Positions 8,564 to 13,881 of a stretch of 64,000 bases of DNA are shown piece after piece (positions within the stretch are counted from its first letter, which is position 1; every line of letters begins with the position of its first letter). The stretch comes from Paludibacteraceae bacterium (GTDB lineage Bacteria > Bacteroidota > Bacteroidia > Bacteroidales > Paludibacteraceae): positions 310,001-374,000 of the forward strand of contig JAFYQJ010000005.1 in the NCBI GenBank assembly GCA_017547145.1, in the 5' to 3' direction. A program made the position numbers and the translations under genes. The notes under the pieces were generated by a model. It made no database searches. It was not told the origin of the DNA and saw only the letters and a list, made by a program, of their open reading frames with translations.

Positions 8564-9445
8564 TTACTTTCTTTGGAAAAGAAGTGGAGAAGGCAATTGC
8601 CCAATAATTACATCTTTTATACTATCATTTTCTATAAAAAACGACGTTGGGAAGACCTCTATAAAACTTGCAGAATCTCGTTCTATTTCTACAATGTTTA
8701 AATCTCCATAATATGAATTAAAGATTTGATTAGCTGTATCGCTTTCTTCTTTTGGATTAACCAAAACATAAGCAATCATTGTATCTACAACTTCATGTTC
8801 AATAAAAGATTTGTAATTTTCCAAAGAATTCAAGCAATGTGGACAATGATATGAAAAGAAGAAAACGATTTTGCTTTTTTCATCTTCTTCTATAAATTTA
8901 TTAATCTCATTTTCTGAAATATGCTGAGAAATAAAAGGATGTTTTTGTTTAGAAAAAGCAAAAGGCTTATAAGTCATTCCTGCCAAAAAACAAGATGGGA
9001 ATAACATTGTAAACAAAATAGTATATTTCCAATTTGGGATTTCTATAGTATCAACTTTTACAACGAAATAAAGCCAACCTAAAACAATAAGTAATAACAT
9101 ATTACGCACATAAGAGAATATAGGATTTCCACTCAAAAAAGGAATTTTACCAAAACATCCACAATCGGTAATTCCATTTCTTAAATGAGCATAAGTAAAC
9201 ATTCCTGTAAAAATCAGAATTGTCAAAAACGAAATCAATGAAACTTTTCGGATTCTTATTTGCAACAAAAATAAAACCCCTAATAATATTTCAAAAAGTA
9301 CTACTACAGGAGCTAAATAATGTAACATTGAAAAACCATATTGGATTATCAAATACTGAAATCCAATAATATTAGTTAGTTTACCTATTCCCGATAAAAG
9401 GAAAACCAATCCAATCACACAAGAAAATATTTTTTGTTTTTTCAT
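8564..9445 (-). CDS. MauE/DoxX-like membrane protein fused to a thioredoxin-fold domain (CPHC)
   Basis: 293 aa. The N-terminal half (about 1-160) has about five membrane helices and the MauE/DoxX signature DCGCFG (Cys95, Cys97). The C-terminal part (about 170-293) is a periplasm-facing thioredoxin-like domain with CPHC at 201-204, the same dipeptide as in the oxidase DsbA. MauE and MauD are needed to make the methylamine dehydrogenase small subunit, which carries six disulfides. By analogy this fusion could pass electrons between quinones or membrane cysteines and a disulfide-forming thioredoxin domain. It is the last gene of the cassette, 39 nt after a six-cysteine peptide gene and separated from it by a hairpin. 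A link to folding those peptides is inferred from context; a general thiol oxidoreductase role is the alternative. Confidence 0.8.
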   Translation of the reverse strand: MKKQKIFSCVIGLVFLLSGIGKLTNIIGFQYLIIQYGFSMLHYLAPVVVLFEILLGVLFLLQIRIRKVSLISFLTILIFTGMFTYAHLRNGITDCGCFGKIPFLSGNPIFSYVRNMLLLIVLGWLYFVVKVDTIEIPNWKYTILFTMLFPSCFLAGMTYKPFAFSKQKHPFISQHISENEINKFIEEDEKSKIVFFFSYHCPHCLNSLENYKSFIEHEVVDTMIAYVLVNPKEESDTANQIFNSYYGDLNIVEIERDSASFIEVFPTSFFIENDSIKDVIIGQLPSPLLFQRK

Positions 9446-9455
9446 TTTATATATA

Positions 9456-9483
9456 AAAAGAGGAACTTACAAGTTCCTCTTTT
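9456..9483 (-). terminator. Hairpin terminator/attenuator inside the peptide cassette
   Basis: Perfect 13-bp arms (AAAAGAGGAACTT and AAGTTCCTCTTTT) around a two-base loop, with a T-rich 3' side on the minus strand. It starts two bases after the stop of the lipoprotein peptide and ends 11 nt before the oxidoreductase ATG. Read-through may set a higher dose of peptide than of oxidoreductase. Confidence 0.75.
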
Positions 9484-9484
9484 G

Positions 9485-9712
9485 TTAATTTTTACAATAA
9501 CATCCTGACGTGCTTGAAAAGCAATACCCATTCATGTAACCCTCTTCTGCACATTTAGAAGAACATCCTGATGGTCCTGAAGTCATACCCATATAAACTC
9601 CCGAACAATATGAACTTGGTGTATCAGGAACAGAACTAGAACCTCCACTATTATCACAAGCAACAAATATCACTACTACTGCAATTGCAAAAAATAAAAA
9701 TACTTTTTTCAT
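9485..9712 (-). CDS. Small six-cysteine defensin-like (CS-alpha-beta pattern) putative lipoprotein
   Basis: 75 aa from the ATG at 9712 (MKKVFLFFAIAVV). The lipobox-like FVAC puts the modified cysteine at 19. A Ser/Gly/Pro linker (20-34) leads to a 40-residue cysteine-rich domain with Cys at 36, 50, 54, 64, 71 and 73, that is C-x13-C-x3-C-x9-C-x6-C-x1-C. The CxxxC plus CxC arrangement and a G-x-C-x6-C gamma-core (GYC...C) are the pattern of invertebrate CS-alpha-beta defensins; the insect peptide phormicin has C-x12-C-x3-C-x9-C-x5-C-x1-C with the same Gly-Tyr-Cys. If lipidated, the domain would be tethered to a membrane or the cell surface. It is a paralogue of the gene just upstream. Toxin, adhesin or protease-inhibitor roles are all possible. 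Confidence 0.72.
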   Translation of the reverse strand: MKKVFLFFAIAVVVIFVACDNSGGSSSVPDTPSSYCSGVYMGMTSGPSGCSSKCAEEGYMNGYCFSSTSGCYCKN

Positions 9713-9795
9713 TGTTTTAAGTTTTAAATTGTTAAACATCATTTTATTTTTTGCAAATAAACATATTTTCCGTTTTTTAACAATCTCGATAAAGT

Positions 9796-9817
9796 AACGA
9801 TTTTTCTACTAATCGTT
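9796..9817. repeat. Hairpin between the two peptide genes
   Basis: AACGATT (9796-9802) pairs with AATCGTT (9811-9817) across an 8-base loop in the 126-nt spacer. It is not followed by a T-run on the minus strand, so an mRNA-stability or processing element is likelier than a terminator. Confidence 0.3.
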
Positions 9818-9838
9818 GAAAAAAAAATCACAACCTCT

Positions 9839-10129
9839 TTATTTACAAAAACATCCTCCACTAGTTCGAGAAAAACAATATGCTCCATCATAACCTCTGT
9901 TCTCACATAATGATTTACATCCACTTTCAGAACTTGCAGAACCTACCTGAACAAAACCATTTGCTCCACACGCAAAGCCTTCAGAAAAAGAATTTATAAA
10001 AGAAGCTGCCTCCCGAGAACTCACGCTACTACCATTTTTACTACTTGCACTTCCTAATGCTAAAACTGTAAAAAACGTAACTATGCATAGTTGTACTATA
10101 CACAAAACAAATTTTTTCTTTCTATCCAT
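9839..10129 (-). CDS. Small secreted six-cysteine defensin-like peptide precursor
   Basis: 96 aa, ATG at 10129. A signal peptide (about 1-29, ending near LALGSAS) is followed by a Ser-rich stretch and a short helix-prone segment (about 38-50). The cysteine-rich domain has Cys at 54, 71, 75, 85, 93 and 95: C-x16-C-x3-C-x9-C-x7-C-x1-C. Its last 26 residues align with the neighbouring lipoprotein without gaps except one Gly (C-x3-C-E-x8-YCFS-x-TSG-(G)-C-x-C-K), so the two are tandem paralogues. The start lies inside the 3' end of the VanZ-like gene (34-bp overlap in another frame), implying translational coupling. It carries no lipobox, so it is probably released to the periplasm or outside. No double-glycine leader is seen, which separates it from bacteroidetocin-type bacteriocins. 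Confidence 0.72.
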   Translation of the reverse strand: MDRKKKFVLCIVQLCIVTFFTVLALGSASSKNGSSVSSREAASFINSFSEGFACGANGFVQVGSASSESGCKSLCENRGYDGAYCFSRTSGGCFCK

Positions 10130-10506
10130 AAAAACAAGATTAAAAATAAACTATAAAACAATATATCTAACGCATCAAATGTTCCACTTAACAAATGAAA
10201 TTTTTGTAAAAATTCCATTGCAAAAGGTAAAACTATAACGACTATTAAAAATATTTTACTTACAAGATTATCCTTTTCAAAAAATGCCAACTGAAGTAAC
10301 AATAATGCCAAATACCATAAAACATCTGGCAAACAAAAAAGGAAAAAATAAATAAGCGGATTCCCATTGTAATGTATATCTATTTTTATCGCTTCTAATA
10401 ACTCCGACCCTTGCAATGGCAAAAGAAAAATTACGTCTTGCCTACAAGTACAATAAATCAAAGTACCTAACAATAAAAACAGAAGCGAGAATCCTGCATA
10501 TTTCAT
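10096..10506 (-). CDS. VanZ-like small integral membrane protein
   Basis: 136 aa with four predicted membrane helices (about 3-20, 50-73, 82-98 and 113-130). The segment PFAMEFLQKF...GTFDALDILF resembles the VanZ-family core (a helix ending E-x-x-Q, then Gly-x-x-Phe-Asp-x-x-Asp). VanZ proteins lower susceptibility to teicoplanin or other lipid II-directed compounds by an incompletely known mechanism. The gene starts 2 nt after the secreted-protein gene and overlaps the first peptide gene by 34 bp, so it is tightly co-translated with the cassette. Given that position, self-protection from the peptides is a reasonable hypothesis, not shown by sequence. Family assignment rests on a short motif. 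Confidence 0.55.
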   Translation of the reverse strand: MKYAGFSLLFLLLGTLIYCTCRQDVIFLLPLQGSELLEAIKIDIHYNGNPLIYFFLFCLPDVLWYLALLLLQLAFFEKDNLVSKIFLIVVIVLPFAMEFLQKFHLLSGTFDALDILFYSLFLILFLWIERKNLFCV

Positions 10507-10508
10507 TT

Positions 10509-10829
10509 TTATCTAGAACAAGGAGAATATCTAGTTCCTCTAAACGTCATACTACGTATTCCTCCAGTATTAGAAGGAGTATAAGTCACACGTATTTCAT
10601 TATCTCCTTCTAGAAATAATACGATAACACTAGTTCCTGTAGTTCTATCAATAGTATAAGTTCCTGACAACGCCTTTACTCCGTCATCAAACATGGTAAA
10701 ATTTCCATTACTGTAAAAAATAATTTGTTCGGTTCCATTACATACAGATTGTGTAGAACGAAATGATAATGCATTAGCATTAAGCGTTAAACCCAAAACT
10801 GCCAATAACACAACTAATAATTTTTTCAT
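10509..10829 (-). CDS. Small secreted protein of unknown function, first gene of the peptide cassette
   Basis: 106 aa, ATG at 10829. A clear signal peptide (MKKLLVVLLAVLGLTLNANA) is followed by an 85-residue mature part. That part is rich in Thr/Ser/Gly and alternating hydrophobic residues (IIFYSNGNFTMF, GTYTIDR, VIVLFLEG, IRVTYTP), suggesting a small beta-barrel or beta-sandwich. Two cysteines, near the ends of the mature chain (29 and 104), could form one disulfide. I do not recognise the family. As first gene after the promoter and 2 nt from the VanZ-like gene, it could be an immunity factor, chaperone or structural partner of the cysteine-rich peptides. Confidence 0.7.
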   Translation of the reverse strand: MKKLLVVLLAVLGLTLNANALSFRSTQSVCNGTEQIIFYSNGNFTMFDDGVKALSGTYTIDRTTGTSVIVLFLEGDNEIRVTYTPSNTGGIRSMTFRGTRYSPCSR

Positions 10830-10845
10830 AAAAAATTTGTTTTAC

Positions 10846-10864
10846 GTCCGCTCCTTATTCGGAC
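10846..10864 (-). promoter_or_regulatory. 5'-UTR hairpin with AAGGAG in its loop
   Basis: On the minus-strand mRNA GTCCG pairs with CGGAC around a 9-base loop AATAAGGAG, between the predicted start of transcription (about 10895) and the ATG at 10829. The loop presents a Shine-Dalgarno-like AAGGAG about 21 nt before the start codon, so it could be a standby or control site. Confidence 0.3.
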
Positions 10865-10901
10865 CTTTAAATGTTAAAAAAAATAAAAAATTAAATTGTG
10901 C

Positions 10902-10936
10902 CAAAAGTACACTATAGGATTAAGTAAGAAGACAAA
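10902..10936 (-). promoter_or_regulatory. Promoter of the defensin-like cassette
   Basis: Minus-strand TTTG (10933-10936), 23-nt spacer, then TACTTTTG (10902-10909), matching the -33 TTTG and -7 TAnnTTTG elements. The spacer is slightly longer than usual. Predicted transcription start is near 10895, 66 nt before the first ATG. Confidence 0.55.
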
Positions 10937-10951
10937 AGCTATAAGACGAAA

Positions 10952-10978
10952 TTTCCATATTATATGGAAAATATTTCC
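10952..10978. promoter_or_regulatory. Overlapping dyads, candidate operator of the cassette regulator
   Basis: TTTCCATA, three bases, TATGGAAA gives a perfect 8-bp dyad (10952-10970). It overlaps a second one, GGAAA-ATA-TTTCC (10966-10978). The site lies just upstream of the cassette promoter and directly downstream of the XRE gene, where an operator for that regulator would be expected. It could also act as a weak terminator for the XRE gene. Confidence 0.4.
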
Positions 10979-10985
10979 ACGCATA

Positions 10986-11213
10986 TCACTCTTTTTTCTG
11001 ATAGAGATTGGAGTAATAAGCAAAAAAATCTTCATTCAAAACTTGTGAAATTTTCAAAAGAAGCTCGGCGTGCAGGTGCTGTTGTTTAAGAATTTTTGGT
11101 CCGTTCGACACATCAGTACAAAGCTGACGTGCAAGCCACGCCGCACTGCGTTGTTGGCGTTGCAAACTTTGTTTTATTATTTCTCCGATATGAAAATCTT
11201 CCGTTTCGGGCAT
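10986..11213 (-). CDS. Small XRE-like helix-turn-helix protein, candidate regulator of the peptide cassette
   Basis: 75 aa, ATG at 11213. Residues about 9-62 fit a compact XRE-type DNA-binding domain: IGEIIKQSLQRQ helix, then RSAAWLARQL, then a recognition segment, then AELLLKISQVLNEDFFAYY, the ending typical of short Bacteroidota HTH proteins. No other domain is present. The gene sits 157 nt upstream of the first cassette gene on the same strand, with a dyad operator candidate between them. A structured leader with a large inverted repeat lies upstream of it. Regulation of the peptides is inferred from position. Confidence 0.7.
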   Translation of the reverse strand: MPETEDFHIGEIIKQSLQRQQRSAAWLARQLCTDVSNGPKILKQQHLHAELLLKISQVLNEDFFAYYSNLYQKKE

Positions 11214-11244
11214 AAAAAAGGCGTTAAATCATTCTTCCTCATCT

Positions 11245-11367
11245 AACACCGATAGGCTCCGCCAAGAACCCTTGAACTTAAACAAGTCGGAATAATTCAC
11301 GCCAAAGAGCGTGAATATTCGCTTACTTATTCTTAAGTTCTTAAATCTGGCGGATTTTATCAGTGTT
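11245..11367. repeat. Large imperfect inverted repeat (arms about 58 bp)
   Basis: Left arm from AACACCGATA pairs with the right arm ending TATCAGTGTT. Matching blocks in order are AACAC, GATA, TCCGCCA, GAACTTAA, AAGT, GAATA and TTCACGC, closing on a perfect ATTCACGC-CAAAGA-GCGTGAAT hairpin (11295-11316). About three quarters of the arm positions pair. It lies in the leader of the XRE gene, downstream of a predicted -7 element. It could be a folded 5' leader RNA or a MITE-like non-autonomous element. Confidence 0.6.
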
Positions 11368-11400
11368 AAGAATAAGAGCAAATGCTCATTACAAAAAAAC

Positions 11401-11421
11401 ATCTTCGCACCTCACGAAGAT
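11401..11421 (-). terminator. Hairpin plus T-run at the start of the XRE leader
   Basis: Minus strand: ATCTTCG, 7-base loop, CGAAGAT, then GTTTTTTT. This looks like an intrinsic terminator, yet it sits at the predicted transcription start of the XRE gene, so it may be an attenuator or belong to a very short RNA. Confidence 0.45.
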
Positions 11422-11426
11422 TGGGA

Positions 11427-11434
11427 CAAATATA
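11427..11434 (-). promoter_or_regulatory. -7 element for the XRE gene
   Basis: Minus strand TATATTTG fits TAnnTTTG. It implies a leader of about 200 nt containing the hairpin and the large inverted repeat. Confidence 0.45.
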
Positions 11435-11497
11435 CGAAATATAAAGTCTAAAAAATACAGCAACCACCCAACTCTTACCACGTTAACAAAAAAGTTT

Positions 11498-11505
11498 TAC
11501 TTTTG
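11498..11505 (+). promoter_or_regulatory. -7 element for the DUF4465 gene
   Basis: TACTTTTG fits TAnnTTTG, 20 nt before the ATG at 11526. Confidence 0.55.
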
Positions 11506-11525
11506 CACAACTAAAACAATAAACT

Positions 11526-12269
11526 ATGAAAACACATTTTTTTACCAAAACCATTTTAGGCATAATAATTGCTTTTACTCTCGTTTCTTGTAATACATCA
11601 AACAACGATGAGCCAACTCCTCAACCAGAATTTTTTACCATTACATTCGAAGATTTTTATCTTGGAAACAATAGCGTATGGGACGGATCGGATATGAGCG
11701 GAGGTTTTTCGCTTAACGATGTTTGGTTTTACAACAATTACGTGAACGAATACGGTGGATATAGCAATGGTGGTTTTTCGGTTTCTTGCCAAACAGATAT
11801 GGAAACTGCAGGGTTTGGCAACCAATATAGTGTTTACAGTAATGGCGGAGCCAATGGTTCAAAGCAATTTGCGGTGGTATTTTACTCTTCCTATGCACCA
11901 GAAAACTCTCGCTTTACACTTAACAAAAAAGCAAGTAAAATAAAGAGTCTAAAAGTCAACAACTCCACTTATGCTTATTTAGCTATGAAAAATGGCGATA
12001 GCTATACAAATGCATTAGGTGAAAACGATTGGTTTAAGGTAACTTTTGAAGGGTATTTAGATAGTAAATCGGTTGGAAAAGTTGAGTTTTACTTGGCGGA
12101 TTTCAGAGAAGGAAAAACTTACATCTGCAACGAATGGACAACTGTAAACCTTTTGGGATTAGGAGAAGTTGATGAAGTACGAATATCTGTTGACGGCAGC
12201 GACATCAGTGAATATGGATTAAACACCCCATCTTATGTTTGCATCGACGATATTGAAATAGAAAAATAA
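11526..12269 (+). CDS. DUF4465 domain lipoprotein
   Basis: 247 aa. The lipobox is LVSC (Cys about 22) with a short acidic, Pro-rich linker, then a DUF4465 domain spanning the rest. Family features seen are ITFEDFYLGNNSVWDG at the start of the domain, VWFYNNY, a GGFSVSC segment, SIKSLKVNNSTYAYLAM-like central strands, the LADFREGKTYICNEWTTVNL motif and a terminal VCIDDIEI. DUF4465 proteins are surface or periplasmic beta-sandwich proteins often near TonB-dependent uptake genes, including corrinoid transport loci. No receptor is adjacent here, so the ligand is open. Monocistronic, with its own promoter and a strong terminator. Confidence 0.82.
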   Translation: MKTHFFTKTILGIIIAFTLVSCNTSNNDEPTPQPEFFTITFEDFYLGNNSVWDGSDMSGGFSLNDVWFYNNYVNEYGGYSNGGFSVSCQTDMETAGFGNQYSVYSNGGANGSKQFAVVFYSSYAPENSRFTLNKKASKIKSLKVNNSTYAYLAMKNGDSYTNALGENDWFKVTFEGYLDSKSVGKVEFYLADFREGKTYICNEWTTVNLLGLGEVDEVRISVDGSDISEYGLNTPSYVCIDDIEIEK

Positions 12270-12270
12270 A

Positions 12271-12296
12271 AAGAAGGAGGTTATAACCTCCTTCTT
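12271..12296. terminator. Bidirectional terminator
   Basis: A perfect 26-nt palindrome AAGAAGGAGGTTA/TAACCTCCTTCTT between the convergent stops at 12269 and 12296. Confidence 0.85.
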
Positions 12297-13222
12297 TACT
12301 TTAAAAGCCAAAAAACATACGTTAAAAAGCAACCTAACATAATTATCCCCGTCCATCTATTCAACTCGCGTTTCCTTGATAATGCAACAAACAACAATAG
12401 CAACAAACTACTTCCTGCCGCCAACGAAGCATCTACAACAAAATTGTCATAAATCGGCAACGATGATATAGATGAACTCAATCCCAGTATAAAAAATACA
12501 TTAAATATATTTGAGCCAATAGCATTACCAATGGCTAAATCGGTATTCTTTTTCAATGCTGCAACTACCGAAGTGGCTAATTCGGGGAGCGAAGTTCCTG
12601 CGGCTACAATTGTAACTCCAATAACTGCCTCACTCAATCCCCACGACTTTGCTATTACCACAGCATTGTCTACTATTAAATTGCCACCTACAACCAAACC
12701 TCCTAAACCCACAATTACTAACAAAATAGCCTTCCATATTTTCATACTTTGAGTAGACTCTTCCGCATCGTTACTAACATTCTTTTTTGCTTGAGATACT
12801 GCATAAACAAGAAAGCCCACAAAAATTGCTAATAAGATAGCACCATCGAAACCCTGAAGATTACCATCTTGAGCTAATAACAAAACAATAGCTCCTGCTA
12901 AAACACTAAGTGGAATCTCGTAACGAAAAGTATTTTTTTGACAAGTAATTGGGTAAACAAGAACAGAAATTCCTAATATTATCAACACATTAAAAATATT
13001 ACTCCCCAATACATTTGTCAAAGCAATATCTGTTGTACCCTTTGCCGTAGCAACAACATTTACCACCAACTCTGGTGCCGAAGTGCCAAAAGCCACTATA
13101 GTCAAACCAATCACTAACTCCGAAACGTTCAATCGCTTCGCCAATCCCGAAGCTCCATTTACCAACCAGTCTGCTGCAAATGTTAGCAATACAAAACCAA
13201 CAATTAATAAAACATAACTCAT
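12296..13222 (-). CDS. Calcium/sodium antiporter, CaCA superfamily (YrbG-like)
   Basis: 308 aa from the ATG at 13222 (MSYVLLIVGFVLLTFAADWLVNG). About ten membrane helices are arranged as two inverted five-helix repeats, each carrying the alpha-repeat signature: VAFGTSAPELVVN near residue 45 with LGSNIFNVLIILG, and VAAGTSLPELATSV near residue 195 with GSNIFNVFFILG. Acidic Glu in both PEL motifs is the ion ligand of this family. It is an inner-membrane exchanger. The length matches YrbG-type proteins. Transcribed alone from a -7 element just upstream. Confidence 0.92.
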   Translation of the reverse strand: MSYVLLIVGFVLLTFAADWLVNGASGLAKRLNVSELVIGLTIVAFGTSAPELVVNVVATAKGTTDIALTNVLGSNIFNVLIILGISVLVYPITCQKNTFRYEIPLSVLAGAIVLLLAQDGNLQGFDGAILLAIFVGFLVYAVSQAKKNVSNDAEESTQSMKIWKAILLVIVGLGGLVVGGNLIVDNAVVIAKSWGLSEAVIGVTIVAAGTSLPELATSVVAALKKNTDLAIGNAIGSNIFNVFFILGLSSSISSLPIYDNFVVDASLAAGSSLLLLLFVALSRKRELNRWTGIIMLGCFLTYVFWLLK

Positions 13223-13243
13223 AAAACAATATTTTTTCGTGTG

Positions 13244-13251
13244 CAAAAGTA
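13244..13251 (-). promoter_or_regulatory. -7 element for the CaCA antiporter
   Basis: Minus strand TACTTTTG, 21 nt before the ATG at 13222. It supports that start over the longer frame. Confidence 0.55.
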
Positions 13252-13338
13252 TGAAAAACAATTCAAACAGAGTCATTAAAAGCCTTTATTATATTTAATT
13301 AACTGTTTGCCTATTCCACTTCATAAAGTACTTTTTAC

Positions 13339-13346
13339 TATCTTTG
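13339..13346 (+). promoter_or_regulatory. -7 element for the metal operon
   Basis: TATCTTTG, 9 nt before the ATG at 13356. The TTG at 13344 lies inside it and is therefore unlikely as a start. Confidence 0.55.
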
Positions 13347-13355
13347 CAAGCGGAA

Positions 13356-13802
13356 ATGAAAAAGTTTTTTCAAAATAGCATAATTACAACATTAGTATGT
13401 TTCTTTTTAACATCGGCAACAGGATTTAATATTGCTCACTTTTGTTGTAACACATGTGCAGAACATGGATTCATTGAAGTTTTTCTTACAGATTCATGCT
13501 CCGACCTACATTTTAAACTTCAACATGAAGCAGAAAATCATTGCTGCAATCATGAATCTGACAACGAAAAAGGAATATCAGCAACTTCTGATAATTGTAG
13601 TTTAACTCGCATTTCAACAAATATTTATACCTTACAAAAACAAATAAAAATAAATCCTGATTTTGTTTTTGGATTCATTAAACTCAATTTTTCTATTTCA
13701 GAGTTTATAGTAAAATCTGATTACTCTAAAGATTTTCTTACAATTCCACCTCTGCTATCAGGGAGAACAATTTTGGAGAAAATATCTACTTTCATAATTT
13801 GA
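13356..13802 (+). CDS. HYC_CC_PP-like small Cys/His protein
   Basis: 148 aa from ATG 13356. The N-terminal hydrophobic segment (about 6-26) is a signal or anchor. Next come His/Cys-rich pieces AHFCCNTC, then ENHCCNHE, and near the C-terminus an IPPLLSGR segment. This H-C, CC, PP order is the pattern for which the HYC_CC_PP family is named; such genes commonly precede TonB receptors linked to metals. It probably binds a soft metal in the periplasm or at the membrane. It begins a unit with the TonB receptor (79 nt later) and the HMA protein. Family call rests on motif order only. Confidence 0.55.
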   Translation: MKKFFQNSIITTLVCFFLTSATGFNIAHFCCNTCAEHGFIEVFLTDSCSDLHFKLQHEAENHCCNHESDNEKGISATSDNCSLTRISTNIYTLQKQIKINPDFVFGFIKLNFSISEFIVKSDYSKDFLTIPPLLSGRTILEKISTFII

Positions 13803-13881
13803 TTAAAAAGTGAATTTTTATCTGTTCCATAAATTTTAGATATGGGATTTATGAATTATTTACCTTTTAATCGAATAAAAA

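Noticed and set aside
10096-10129. Overlap of VanZ-like and peptide genes as a frameshift artefact
   Set aside because: Both proteins are complete, with a proper stop and a signal peptide, so the overlap looks real.
9839-10129. Bacteroidetocin-type (double-glycine leader) bacteriocin
   Set aside because: No Gly-Gly leader; a Sec-type signal peptide and six cysteines are seen instead.
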